A stretch of 64,000 nucleotides of DNA from Salinimicrobium marinum (GCF_014651535.1 NZ_BMXB01000001.1:186001-250000), one strand, 5' to 3'; numbered from the stretch's first letter, positions 53,967 through 63,247 are shown. The notes: generated from the sequence alone by a model not told the origin. Numbers and translations: made by a program.

Positions 53967-55403
53967 ATGAAAAAAATTTTATTGTCCGCATTTTTCCTAA
54001 GCTTCGGATATTTGTTAAATGCACAAGATAAAGAATGGACGCTTCAGGAATGTATAGAATATGCACTTGAAAATAATATTTCCATTAAACAATCTCAACT
54101 GGAAACAGAATTGGCCGAAGTTGAAAAATATGATGCCATTGGAAATTTCATTCCCAGTATCAATGCTTCAGCATCCAATTCATGGAATACCGGTTTAACG
54201 CAAAACGTAACAACCGGAATTTTACAAACCCAGACTACAAGAAACTTTTCTGCAGGAGTAACTGCAAGTATGACTCTTTTTGATGGGTTGAGGAATTTTA
54301 AGGAGCTGCAGCGGTCAAAAATGTCACAACTGGCAGCACAGTATTCCCTTGAATTAATGAAGGATGATATTAGTCTTTTTGTGGCTAATTCTTACCTGCA
54401 GGTACTTTTTAACAAAGAGAATGTAAAGTTGATCCAGGCACAGCATGAAGTAACTCTTGAGCAGCTGGAACGAACAGAAGAACTGGTGGAGGCAGGTTCT
54501 CTTCCCAGCGGAGATCTTCTTGAGATAAGAGCAACTGCAGCTAACGAGGAACAACGTATTATTGTAGCCCAGAATACCGTAAGGATTTCTTTGATCGCTT
54601 TGGCTCAAACGCTGTTGATCAAAGATTACGAGAATTTTGATATAGTAGACCGGGATTACGATGTAATTGGCGCAGAGATCCTGGGTACTTCTGTTGAACA
54701 AATTATTGAAAATGCAGAAGAGGAAAGATATGAAGTACGGGTAGCAGAACAAAACCGGGAGATAGCAAAGAAAGATGTGGAAATCGCCAGGGGTGCTTAT
54801 TTACCTACCTTAGGCGCTTTCTTCAACTATAATACACGGGAATCTGGCGCTGGCAGGTTAAGGGCAGCAGGGCTTGATCCCGACGAGCCTTACCGACAGA
54901 TAGGTTTTGTTCAGGGAACCGAAGAAATAGTGGTAGCCCCAAATACGGTAACGGAAATTGGAAATCCGCTTCCGTTTTTTGAACAGTTGCAAATGAATGA
55001 CGGGGTTAGCTATGGAATTCAGCTTAACATTCCTTTTCTGAATGGTTTTTCAGTAAGAAACAATGTAAAGCGAAGTGAGATCAATGTAAAAAGAGCAGAA
55101 TATGAACTGGAACAGACGAGGCTTGATCTTGAAGCAGATGTTTACCAGGCGTATGTAGATGCCGAAGGTGCTCTAAAGGCTTATGAAGCAGCCCTGGTGG
55201 CGCAAAATGCACAGGAGCAGGCCTATAATTATGCAACAGAAAGGTATAGTGTGGGGCTCACCAATGCTTTTGATTTTAGCCAGGCTACCTTTAACTTAAG
55301 CAATGCCCAGAGTGAAGTCATAAGGGCTAAATATGATTATATATTTAAATTAAAAGTATTAGAACTGTATTTTGGTGTTCCCATCGCCAATCTTAAATTT
55401 TAA
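53967..55403 (+). CDS. TolC-family outer-membrane efflux channel
   Basis: This 478-aa protein has a signal peptide (about residues 1-19, ending LLNAQ) and the two repeated outer-membrane efflux halves, each starting with the long coiled-coil pattern (CIEYALENNISIKQSQLETE; RSEINVKRAEYELEQTRLDL). It would form the outer-membrane tunnel of the tripartite exporter. It lies between the two adaptor genes in the same operon. Confidence 0.94.
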   Translation: MKKILLSAFFLSFGYLLNAQDKEWTLQECIEYALENNISIKQSQLETELAEVEKYDAIGNFIPSINASASNSWNTGLTQNVTTGILQTQTTRNFSAGVTASMTLFDGLRNFKELQRSKMSQLAAQYSLELMKDDISLFVANSYLQVLFNKENVKLIQAQHEVTLEQLERTEELVEAGSLPSGDLLEIRATAANEEQRIIVAQNTVRISLIALAQTLLIKDYENFDIVDRDYDVIGAEILGTSVEQIIENAEEERYEVRVAEQNREIAKKDVEIARGAYLPTLGAFFNYNTRESGAGRLRAAGLDPDEPYRQIGFVQGTEEIVVAPNTVTEIGNPLPFFEQLQMNDGVSYGIQLNIPFLNGFSVRNNVKRSEINVKRAEYELEQTRLDLEADVYQAYVDAEGALKAYEAALVAQNAQEQAYNYATERYSVGLTNAFDFSQATFNLSNAQSEVIRAKYDYIFKLKVLELYFGVPIANLKF

Positions 55404-55406
55404 AAA

Positions 55407-56693
55407 ATGAAGAAAAAGACGTTGTATATCATTATTGGTATAGCTGTAGTTATAATTATTTTACTGTTGGTTGGTAAGAAAGCCGGGTGGTTTGGAAAAT
55501 CCGGAAATTTTAAAGAAGTAGAAGTTACAGAGATCACCAGGATCAATTTGGTGGAAACAGTTTCTGCTACCGGAAAAATTCAGCCCGAAGTGGAAGTAAT
55601 GCTTTCTTCGGAAGTTTCTGGAGAGATCATTGAACTGCCGGTGAGGGAAGGACAGCAGGTGGAAAAAGGAGATTTGCTGGTGAAGGTAAATCCAGATATT
55701 TACGAATCTAACTTACAACGTTCTCAAGCCGGACTACAAAACGTAAGGGCGGGATTATCTCAGGCTGAAGCGAGCTTGCGGGAAGCAAGGGCTAATTTTG
55801 AACGTAACGAGCAGCTTTTTGAAAAAGGCATTATTTCCAAAGCAGAATGGGATAGGATCGTATCTGCTTTTGAAGTAGCACAGGCAAACCAGCAGTCGGC
55901 GTATTATAACGTACAAAGTGCTGCTGCAAGTGTTAATGAGGCACGTGAAAACCTTGGGAGGACAAATATTTATGCCCCTATGACCGGAACCATTTCCTCA
56001 CTTTCTGCCGAACTGGGAGAAAGAGTTGTGGGAACTCAACAAATGGCAGGAACAGAGATCATGCGTGTAGCCGATCTTTCAGAAATGGAAGTGGAGGTAG
56101 ATGTGAATGAAAATGATATCGTGAAGGTTTCCATTGGCGACTCTACCATTGTTGAAGTAGATGCATATCTTGGGCAGGAATTTAAAGGATTGGTAACAGA
56201 GATTTCCAATTCGGCCAATTCTGCTTTAACTGCCGACCAGGTAACTAATTTTAAAGTGAAAGTAAGGATTCTGGAAAATTCATATGGACATTTACTGGAA
56301 GGAAAGCCTGAGAATTTTTCACCCTTTCGGCCGGGAATGACTGCGACAGTAGATATCATCACTACCAGAAGGGATAATATAATTGGAGTGCCTATAAGTT
56401 CAATTGTTATTAAAAGTGACACTTCTACTGTGAGAGGTGGGGGGGCTGATCGAGAGAAAGTTTCTTCGGGGGAGAAATTTGAGACAGTCTTTGTACAGGA
56501 AGGAGATGAAGCGAAGTTAAGAGTCGTGGAAACAGGGATACAGGATGACCGGAATATAGAGATAACATCTGGTCTTGAAGAAGGAGAAAAGGTTATTACA
56601 GGACCTTATACCACTGTAACCAAATCCTTAAAGGCTGGTGATAAGATAGAAGTCACCGATACCCAGGAATTGACAGAATCTGGTGATAATTAA
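55407..56693 (+). CDS. Periplasmic adaptor (HlyD/MacA family), second
   Basis: This 428-aa membrane-fusion protein has an N-terminal helix (about residues 4-23), lipoyl halves (SSEVSGEIIELPVREGQQVE and MTGTISSLSAELGERVVGT), an alpha-hairpin (about 95-175) and a C-terminal membrane-proximal domain. It follows tolC by 3 bp. It is longer than the first adaptor and not closely similar to it, so the locus may use both together or with different partners. It is followed after 12 bp by tsaB. Confidence 0.92.
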   Translation: MKKKTLYIIIGIAVVIIILLLVGKKAGWFGKSGNFKEVEVTEITRINLVETVSATGKIQPEVEVMLSSEVSGEIIELPVREGQQVEKGDLLVKVNPDIYESNLQRSQAGLQNVRAGLSQAEASLREARANFERNEQLFEKGIISKAEWDRIVSAFEVAQANQQSAYYNVQSAAASVNEARENLGRTNIYAPMTGTISSLSAELGERVVGTQQMAGTEIMRVADLSEMEVEVDVNENDIVKVSIGDSTIVEVDAYLGQEFKGLVTEISNSANSALTADQVTNFKVKVRILENSYGHLLEGKPENFSPFRPGMTATVDIITTRRDNIIGVPISSIVIKSDTSTVRGGGADREKVSSGEKFETVFVQEGDEAKLRVVETGIQDDRNIEITSGLEEGEKVITGPYTTVTKSLKAGDKIEVTDTQELTESGDN

Positions 56694-56705
56694 AATATAA
56701 ACAAA

Positions 56706-57371
56706 TTGGGATTAATTCTTTGTATTGAAACGGCTACGACAAATTGTTCTGTAGCTTTGGGAGAAGATGGTAAACTGGTGGCTTTAAAAGAAGATAACAG
56801 CAATAGCTATTCTCATGCAGAAAGGCTTCATGTTTTTATTGAAGAGATCCTGAAAGAAAACAATTTTTCAGCGGGTGATCTGGATGCTATTGCGATCAGT
56901 AAAGGTCCGGGTTCTTATACAGGTTTACGGATTGGAGTTTCTGCTGCCAAGGGATTGTGCTTTTCGCTGGAGATTCCGTTGATCTCAGTATCTACATTAA
57001 AATCCCTTGCCATGCAGGTAAAGGAAGAAGAGGATGGTGAACTTATTATTCCAATGCTGGACGCCAGACGTATGGAAGTTTATACTGCAGGATTTACTGC
57101 AACATTTCAACCGGTGTTTGATACACGTGCCCAGATTTTAGATGTCTCTTCCTTTGAAGAAGAGCTAAAGCAGGGAAAGGTAAGTTTTATCGGAAATGGC
57201 ATAGAGAAATTCAAAGAGATCTGTAAGCATAAAAATGCAGTTTTTATTGAAGGAAAATCACCTTCAGCAAAACAAATGGTTTCTTTGGCAGATGAAAAAT
57301 TCAGGATAAGAGATTTTGAAGATGTAGCCTACTTTGAGCCTTTTTATCTCAAAGACTTTATGGTCGGATAA
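56706..57371 (+). CDS. tsaB: tRNA threonylcarbamoyladenosine synthesis protein TsaB
   Basis: TsaB is the actin-like ASKHA-fold partner of TsaD in making the universal t6A modification of ANN-decoding tRNAs. The 221-aa product begins LILCIETATTNCSVALGEDG and has the family SKGPGSYTGLRIGVSAAKGL. The start is a TTG, and no ATG in frame would keep the conserved first strand. Its presence at the end of the efflux operon is a conserved neighbour effect rather than a functional link, as far as I can judge. Confidence 0.94.
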   Translation: MGLILCIETATTNCSVALGEDGKLVALKEDNSNSYSHAERLHVFIEEILKENNFSAGDLDAIAISKGPGSYTGLRIGVSAAKGLCFSLEIPLISVSTLKSLAMQVKEEEDGELIIPMLDARRMEVYTAGFTATFQPVFDTRAQILDVSSFEEELKQGKVSFIGNGIEKFKEICKHKNAVFIEGKSPSAKQMVSLADEKFRIRDFEDVAYFEPFYLKDFMVG

Positions 57372-57390
57372 AACAATAAATTCATACTAA

Positions 57391-57427
57391 AAACACAAAA
57401 GCCGCATTTCTGCGGCTTTTGTGTTTT
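57391..57427. terminator. Bidirectional terminator between tsaB and mscS
   Basis: A 16-bp stem (AAACACAAAAGCCGCA and its complement, loop TTTC) has A-rich and T-rich flanks. It can stop both tsaB on plus and the convergent mscS on minus. Confidence 0.88.
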
Positions 57428-57446
57428 TAATGAAGTGAAGTACAAA

Positions 57447-58313
57447 CTAGTCCTTATTATTCTCAACAGAAGGAGTTGATTCTTTTTTACTGTGATCGAA
57501 AAAATGAACATCTCTTTGCGGGAACGGAATAGAAATTCCTGCAGCTTCAAGTCTGGTTTTAGCTTCCTCTATAGTGTACCAGTGACAATCCCAGAAAACT
57601 TCATTGGGAGCCCAGAAACGTACCGAAAAGTTCACAGAACTATCTGCCAGTTCTGTAACCACCACTGCCGGCGCAGGATCTTTCAGAATTCCTTCCTGTT
57701 CATGCAGGAGGTTCAGCAATACTTGCTTGGCTTTTTTAATGTCGCTTTCGTACGACACTCCTATGGTAATGGCATCTCTCCTGGTGGGATTACCTGAATA
57801 GTTTACAATATTATCATTGGAAAGTTCGCCGTTGGGAATGATGGCAAGTTGGTTTCCGAAGGTATCCAGTTTGGTATAGAAAAGAGAAATTTCTTTTACA
57901 CTTCCCGAGATTCCGTTCACTTCTATCCAGTCCCCGATTCGAAACGGTTTTAAAAGAATAATAAGGACGCCGCCCGCAAAATTTGCCAGCGAGCCCTGTA
58001 AAGCCAGTCCAATAGCAAGTCCGGCTGCACCAATCATTGCGACAAATGAAGTGGTTGTAATTCCCAGTTGCCCTATAACAGTGATGATGAGAAGGATTTT
58101 TAGGCCCCACTCCAGGATGGTGAGAATGAAATTTTGGAGTGCCAGGTCATAATGCCTTTTGGTAAAAAGCCTTTTTAAAGACCCCAAAATAAATTTGATG
58201 ACCCACCAGCCAACAATAAGAAACAGAATAGCTCCTACAAGTGTAGGAAGATATTCTATAAATCTTTCAATATACTCTGCTGTCCAATCCTGTATGTCTG
58301 CTATTTGATCCAT
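57447..58313 (-). CDS. MscS-type mechanosensitive channel
   Basis: This 288-aa protein is a small-conductance mechanosensitive channel that releases solutes on osmotic downshock. It has three N-terminal membrane helices, with TM3 carrying the Gly/Ala-rich pore pattern (AGLAIGLALQGSLANFAGGV). The beta domain follows (PFRIGDWIEVNGISGSVKEI), then an alpha/beta tail ending with IPFPQRDVHF. I chose the ATG at 58313. A TTG six codons earlier lies in a possible CAACTTTG promoter box. Confidence 0.93.
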   Translation of the reverse strand: MDQIADIQDWTAEYIERFIEYLPTLVGAILFLIVGWWVIKFILGSLKRLFTKRHYDLALQNFILTILEWGLKILLIITVIGQLGITTTSFVAMIGAAGLAIGLALQGSLANFAGGVLIILLKPFRIGDWIEVNGISGSVKEISLFYTKLDTFGNQLAIIPNGELSNDNIVNYSGNPTRRDAITIGVSYESDIKKAKQVLLNLLHEQEGILKDPAPAVVVTELADSSVNFSVRFWAPNEVFWDCHWYTIEEAKTRLEAAGISIPFPQRDVHFFDHSKKESTPSVENNKD

Positions 58314-58550
58314 TGAATAAATTTGGTGCAAAGTTGAATTTTCAAGCTGTGTTACTCTGTTAAAAACGTGTTAAAATAATCTAGTTTTTGTTGTTGCAGC
58401 CGCATTTAAACCGGGCAAAAATATTGTAAAGCAGCAGGAATAAAAAAGGTCCAAAGGGCTTTGTCGTCTGGAGATTATTAAAATCAAATTTGCATTTAAT
58501 GTTTAAGAAAGTAAATGATGATAGAAAATAGCTAAGATAAAATATGAATA

Positions 58551-58603
58551 AAGGCTGTTCTGAAATCCACCCGATAAGCGGGCAGAAAAATCAGAACAGC
58601 CTT
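58551..58603. repeat. Perfect inverted repeat with internal hairpin between mscS and dodecin
   Basis: AAGGCTGTTCTGA (58551-58563) pairs perfectly with 58591-58603 and encloses a second stem, CCCG/CGGG (58570-58573 with 58579-58582). On the minus strand it follows the dodecin reading frame and could act as its terminator, with a loose T-rich tail. The end AAGGCTGTTCT recalls the AGGCTGTCT end of the element at 31224, so a small repeat family is possible. Confidence 0.55.
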
Positions 58604-58653
58604 GAAAATATGCCGTAAAATACCCTCTAGTTTCCATTAGAGGACGTACGTAT

Positions 58654-58857
58654 TTATTCCTTTACCTGGAAAGTGATTTTTACAATAACTCTGAAATCTG
58701 TGATCTCATCTCCTTCTACATTGGCTGTCTGTTCCTTTACATAAACAGATTTGATATTATCAACAGATTTTGCTGCGGTTTTTACCGATTTTTTGATGGC
58801 ATCTTACCAGCTTTCACTCGAATTAGACATTACTTCAATAACTTTTAAAACTGCCAT
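58654..58857 (-). pseudogene. Dodecin gene interrupted by an in-frame TAA
   Basis: Dodecins are small dodecameric flavin-storage proteins of about 70 residues. The minus-strand frame from the ATG at 58857 reads MAVLKVIEVMSNSSESW, then a TAA (58804-58806) at codon 18, then DAIKKSVKTAAKSV, and on through SVYVKEQTANVEGDE and VIVKITFQVKE to a normal TAA at 58654. Everything except codon 18 looks like an intact dodecin, including the conserved Trp of the flavin site. A single change from GAA would produce the stop. It is a recent nonsense mutation, a sequencing error, or a stop that is read through. Confidence 0.85.
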
Positions 58858-59035
58858 AATAATTTATTTTTTTGATTAGTACTTTATTTAAGTAATTCAT
58901 CATCAAGTTACAAAATCATTGTTGTCTCTTTTGAAAAGTCTTGTTAAACCTCCTATTAATATTATTATAACAGTCCGCACTTATTGAATAAAAAAAATAG
59001 CTGTATTTTGTCAACAAGAAAAGCTAATAACCGAA

Positions 59036-61297
59036 ATGGAAGATGCTTATGTAGTAATGCTTGTAGCATTATTTGCACTCGCTGTTACAGATTTGGTAGT
59101 GGGTGTTAGTAATGATGCTATTAATTTCCTGAATTCAGCAATAGGCTCCAAAGCGATTTCCATGCGCAATATCCTTATTGTCGCCAGTATTGGAGTAGGG
59201 GTGGGAGCTGTGTTTTCGAGCGGATTAATGGAAGTGGCGCGAAAAGGGATCTTTATTCCCGGCGAGTTCTATTTTGAAGAGATCATGATCATCTTTATGG
59301 CCGTCATGATCACAGATGTGCTGCTGCTCGACTTTTTTAATTCCCTTGGTCTTCCGACTTCCACAACGGTTTCTATTGTTTTTGAACTTCTTGGCGCGGC
59401 CGTGAGTATCGCAGTAATAAAAGTTTCAAAAGAGGAGGAAGGTTTAAGCCTGCTTTCGCAATACATCAATACAGAAAAAGCGACCGAAATTATCATTGGG
59501 ATCTTACTGGCGGTGGTCATTGCTTTTATAGTTGGGGCTATAGTTCAATATCTCTCCAGGCTTGTTTTTTCTTTTGAATATGATAAAAAGATCAAATACA
59601 TCGGAGCCTTTTTTGGAGGTATTTCCCTTACTGCTATTCTTTATTTTATAGTTATGAAAGGACTGAGCTCTGTTGCCTTTATTTCAGAAGAATTCCTCGC
59701 ATATCTTTCAGAAAATACTCTACTTATTGTGCTGGTGGCTTTCTTGTTCTTTACACTACTCTCACAGCTTCTGATGAGTGTCTTTAAGGTAAACATCCTT
59801 AAGGCAATAATTGTGGTGGGTACTTTTGCCCTGGCTCTGGCCTTCGCGGGTAATGACCTGGTGAATTTTATAGGGGTACCTATTGCAGCCTGGCAATCCT
59901 TCGGGTTATGGCAGGAGGCTTTCCGGGCCTCGGGTGCATTGCCATCGGAGTTTTTAATGTCGGGTCTGGAAGGTCAGGTACCTTCCCCTACCCTGCTTCT
60001 GGTGTTAGCCGGGGCAATTATGGTGGTAACGATCTGGTTTTCCAGCAAGGCAAGGTCGGTAGTGGAAACCGGGGTAAATCTTTCCAGGCAGGGAGATGGT
60101 GCCGAAAGGTTCAAACCTAATATGCTTTCAAGGAGCATTGTAAGATATTCCATTTACTTCGGAAATATGGTCGCCGCAGTTACTCCGTCGGGAATGCAGA
60201 ATTATGTGGAAACTAAATTCAAAAAACCCGATTATCTGCGGAAAAGAAGAAAAGAGGTTCCCGCATTCGATATGGTGAGGGCAGCTGTTAACCTGGTTGT
60301 GGCCAGTATTCTTATTTCCATTGGAACAAATTATAAACTTCCGCTTTCCACTACCTATGTCACATTTATGGTAGCTATGGGAACCTCCCTGGCAGACAGG
60401 GCCTGGGATAGGGAAAGTGCTGTTTACAGAGTGGCCGGCGTCGTGAACGTGATAGGAGGTTGGTTTGTTACCGCAATGGTGGCTTTCACTGCCGCTGCTT
60501 TGTTTGCAAGCATTATTTATTTTGGAGGAATTGTCGCAATTACCATCCTTATTGGACTGGCAATTTTTATGATCACCAGAAGTGCTTTTGTGCACAGAAA
60601 AAGAGCAAAGGAAAAAGCGAAAAAAGTGCCATTCGATCCCGAGGATATTGTGACAATCCAGGGAATTGTAAAGGAAACATCCGAAAATATATCCAGCATT
60701 ATTGGCGGGGTGAACAAGATGTATTCCAAAACCGTCGATAACCTTGGTTACCACGACCGCGGAAAATTGAAAAAGAATAAAAAAGCCATTAAAAAGCTGG
60801 AATCTGAAATTGATCAACTCAAGGCCAACGTCTTCTATTTCATCAAGTCCATGGATGACAATCCGCTGGATGCCAGTAAATTTTATATACTGAACCTTGA
60901 TTATCTTCAGGATATGGTGCAATCCATTGGGTTTATTACCAGGAACAGCTACAATCACGTTAACAACAACCACAAAAACCTGAAGTTTAATCAGGTGAAA
61001 GATCTTAAGAGGGTTGATAAAAGGATGCAGGTGCTATTTGATGATATCCAGGAGCTGTTCGATAATCAGGCTTTTGAAAATATTGATAGGATCCTGTCTG
61101 AAAAGCAGCAACTAATGGATGAGGTAACTTCCCTAATCGAGAAACAGATAGATAGGATAAAAACTTCCGAAACCAGTCCTAAAAATGCACAGCTATATTT
61201 CGGATTACTGCTCGAAACCAGAGATCTCATTTCTTCCACTATGAGTCTGCTTCAGTTGTTCCGTGAATTTAATGCACAGGTGAAAATGACCTTGTAA
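59036..61297 (+). CDS. pit: PiT-family inorganic phosphate transporter with C-terminal PhoU-like domain
   Basis: This 753-aa protein is a proton- or sodium-coupled phosphate transporter. The two PiT repeats are visible as VGVSNDAINFLNSAIGSKAI (about residues 23-42), with GLPTSTTVSIVFELLGA, and AGNDLVNFIGVPIAAWQS, with KLPLSTTYVTFMVAMGT. About 200 C-terminal residues (from about 545) are soluble, helical and charged (VKETSENISSIIGGVNKMYS region) and resemble PhoU/DUF47 proteins, which often accompany PiT as a separate gene and here are fused. It is monocistronic. Confidence 0.93.
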   Translation: MEDAYVVMLVALFALAVTDLVVGVSNDAINFLNSAIGSKAISMRNILIVASIGVGVGAVFSSGLMEVARKGIFIPGEFYFEEIMIIFMAVMITDVLLLDFFNSLGLPTSTTVSIVFELLGAAVSIAVIKVSKEEEGLSLLSQYINTEKATEIIIGILLAVVIAFIVGAIVQYLSRLVFSFEYDKKIKYIGAFFGGISLTAILYFIVMKGLSSVAFISEEFLAYLSENTLLIVLVAFLFFTLLSQLLMSVFKVNILKAIIVVGTFALALAFAGNDLVNFIGVPIAAWQSFGLWQEAFRASGALPSEFLMSGLEGQVPSPTLLLVLAGAIMVVTIWFSSKARSVVETGVNLSRQGDGAERFKPNMLSRSIVRYSIYFGNMVAAVTPSGMQNYVETKFKKPDYLRKRRKEVPAFDMVRAAVNLVVASILISIGTNYKLPLSTTYVTFMVAMGTSLADRAWDRESAVYRVAGVVNVIGGWFVTAMVAFTAAALFASIIYFGGIVAITILIGLAIFMITRSAFVHRKRAKEKAKKVPFDPEDIVTIQGIVKETSENISSIIGGVNKMYSKTVDNLGYHDRGKLKKNKKAIKKLESEIDQLKANVFYFIKSMDDNPLDASKFYILNLDYLQDMVQSIGFITRNSYNHVNNNHKNLKFNQVKDLKRVDKRMQVLFDDIQELFDNQAFENIDRILSEKQQLMDEVTSLIEKQIDRIKTSETSPKNAQLYFGLLLETRDLISSTMSLLQLFREFNAQVKMTL

Positions 61298-61329
61298 AAA
61301 GAATCCTTATTGCTTCAGAAGAAAACAAA

Positions 61330-61373
61330 AAAGCTGAAAAAAACCTGTACAAATAAGGTTCTTTTCAGCTTTA
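61330..61373. terminator. Bidirectional terminator between the PiT and NifU-domain genes
   Basis: AAAGCTGAAAA and its complement (61330-61372) enclose an inner AACCT/AGGTT stem. The flanks are A-rich and T-rich, so both convergent genes can be stopped. Confidence 0.78.
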
Positions 61374-61393
61374 AATTTAATTGATAATACTGC

Positions 61394-62302
61394 TTAGCCG
61401 TTGATCGCTTCCACCCGGGAAATTTTACCCTGAAGCATTTCCTTCAGCATGTTTTCAATTCCGTTTTTAAGGGTCATGGTGCTGGAAGGGCATCCGCTGC
61501 AGGCTCCCTGCAGGATCACCTTTACCACCTTGTCATTTGGGTTATAGGATTCAAAAAGGATGTTTCCGCCATCACTTGCTACTGCAGGCTTCACGTACTC
61601 ATCCAGGATAGCAATGATCTCTTCGGAAGTATCATCCAACTGGACTCTTTTTACCGGAGCATCTTCTATTGATTCCTGTTTTGCAGGGGTAGCACCCTCT
61701 GTCATGATCTCTTTTCCTTCTTCCAGGTAATTCCGGATGAATTCCCGAAGTTCCAGCGTAATATCATCCCATTCTGCAATATCATACTTATTGATGGAAA
61801 TGTAATTCTCATCCATAAATACCTCTTTTACGAAAGGGAAATGGAAAAGCTCCTTTGCAATAGGAGCATTTTTGGCTTCGTCAATATTTTTAAACTCTAT
61901 AGATTGTAACACTAGTTTTCTGTTAGATACAAATTTCAATACCGAAGGATTGGGAGTACTTTCAGCATACACAGTGGCCGGTACTTTTTTCTGGGCTTCT
62001 TCGTTGGAAGCTGTGATAACTTCTGCTCCGCTGTTAAGGTATTCACGAAGTTGATCTGCTATTTCTTCCTGAATGTCTTTCCAGTGTACAATGTTGTATT
62101 TTTCAATAGCTACAAAGTTTTGGGCGATATATACCGTCTTTACAAACGGAAGGTGAAAAAGCTGTTGTGCCAGCGGAGAACGCCCTGCCTCTTCAATATT
62201 CCTGAATTCAAAATTCTCATGTTTGGTGAGAAACTTGTTCGCTTCAAATTTGACTATTGTTGGTTTTGTGGTAGGCTGTATATTTATAGTGATATTTTCC
62301 AT
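61394..62302 (-). CDS. NifU-family iron-sulfur scaffold with two Nfu_N domains
   Basis: The 302-aa product has two tandem Nfu N-terminal domains. Each shows FxxxxFxxIxEAxxxPxAxxLFHxPFVK, most clearly in SPLAQQLFHLPFVKTVYI and APIAKELFHFPFVKEVFM. A C-terminal NifU domain follows, with the cluster-binding CSGCPSST. Such proteins carry iron-sulfur clusters to target enzymes. Two Nfu_N copies are one more than in most Nfu proteins. I chose the ATG at 62302. A TTG six codons earlier is possible but not needed. Confidence 0.92.
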   Translation of the reverse strand: MENITINIQPTTKPTIVKFEANKFLTKHENFEFRNIEEAGRSPLAQQLFHLPFVKTVYIAQNFVAIEKYNIVHWKDIQEEIADQLREYLNSGAEVITASNEEAQKKVPATVYAESTPNPSVLKFVSNRKLVLQSIEFKNIDEAKNAPIAKELFHFPFVKEVFMDENYISINKYDIAEWDDITLELREFIRNYLEEGKEIMTEGATPAKQESIEDAPVKRVQLDDTSEEIIAILDEYVKPAVASDGGNILFESYNPNDKVVKVILQGACSGCPSSTMTLKNGIENMLKEMLQGKISRVEAING

Positions 62303-62392
62303 GGATAAAAATTTCTGCAAAATTACAAAAACATATGAAGAGAGGTGAGGATTCCTGGCTATCTTTTTACCTCAATATCAGGCCGAAAAGTT

Positions 62393-63181
62393 TTAAAAAT
62401 CCAGATAGGTTACATTGTAGGACATTGTCGCTGTGTTAATAAGGTTTTTGAGGACCTCGGGATTTCCGTTGGTGAAGAATTCCGGTGGTTTTTGCGGGGT
62501 GTCACTAAGCAGGTTGTGGCTGTTCAAAACAACCCGCGTTTGTTTGGCTACCGCCTGTCCCGAATCAATAATAGTTACAGAATCCGGTAACAATCTCTTC
62601 AAATTTGGAATAAGGTATGGGTAGTGGCTGCAGCCTAACACAAGATAATCTATGCCTTCGGCAATCATGGGCTCGAGAAGTTTCTGCAGCAGCTTGTCTA
62701 TCTCTTCAGAATCTTTTTTGCCGCTCTCAATGGCGGGTACGAGTCCGTTGCCTATTACCTCAATGACCTTTGAATTTTTGCTATAAAGATCAGATGTTTT
62801 GGCGAAAAGTTCACTCGAAAGGGTCCCCCTGGTGGCAAGGATGCCGATAGCTTTGGTTTGAGATTTTGTAGCGGCCGGTTTTATGGCGGGTTCAATGCCT
62901 ATAAAAGGAATATTGAAGCTGGAACGTAATTTCTGGATTGCATTGGTGGTGGCAGTGTTACAGGCTACCACAATGATCTTGGCGCCCATATCCAGAAGCT
63001 TTTCTGTATTCTTAAAGCTTAACCGGACGATTTCTTCCCTTGGTTTTTCTCCATAAGGAGCATTGCTGCTATCGGCAAGATAAATGGTGTGTTCGTGGGG
63101 AAGTAATTCATGAATTTCTTTCCAGATGGAAGTTCCTCCTACCCCCGAATCGAAAATACCTATAGGCTGCGTTTTGCTCAT
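62393..63181 (-). CDS. murI: Glutamate racemase MurI
   Basis: MurI makes D-glutamate for peptidoglycan. The 262-aa product has the substrate-binding DSGVGGTSIW (from D11) and the two catalytic cysteines C74 in VACNTATTNA and C184 in LGCSHYPYL. The length is typical. It lies after the Skp-like gene on the same strand, beyond an intrinsic terminator. The usual Bacteroidota order places murI next to the skp genes. Confidence 0.96.
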   Translation of the reverse strand: MSKTQPIGIFDSGVGGTSIWKEIHELLPHEHTIYLADSSNAPYGEKPREEIVRLSFKNTEKLLDMGAKIIVVACNTATTNAIQKLRSSFNIPFIGIEPAIKPAATKSQTKAIGILATRGTLSSELFAKTSDLYSKNSKVIEVIGNGLVPAIESGKKDSEEIDKLLQKLLEPMIAEGIDYLVLGCSHYPYLIPNLKRLLPDSVTIIDSGQAVAKQTRVVLNSHNLLSDTPQKPPEFFTNGNPEVLKNLINTATMSYNVTYLDF

Positions 63182-63193
63182 AGATGTAAAAAT

Positions 63194-63225
63194 AAAAACT
63201 GCGCATCAAGGATGCGCAGTTTTTA
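63194..63225 (-). terminator. Intrinsic terminator between the OmpH/Skp gene and murI
   Basis: AAAAACTGCGCATC and its complement make a strong stem with loop AAG and a T run on the minus strand. It separates the Skp-like gene from murI, whose ATG is 13 bp further on, so murI may rely on readthrough or on a promoter that overlaps this hairpin. Confidence 0.8.
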
Positions 63226-63247
63226 AGACTTTATTTCAGAAATGGGA

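Noticed and set aside
60128-60973. A 281-aa minus-strand frame opposite the phosphate transporter
   Set aside because: It lies fully within the PiT-PhoU coding sequence, and its composition (many His, Asn, Ser, Cys) reflects the complementary strand.
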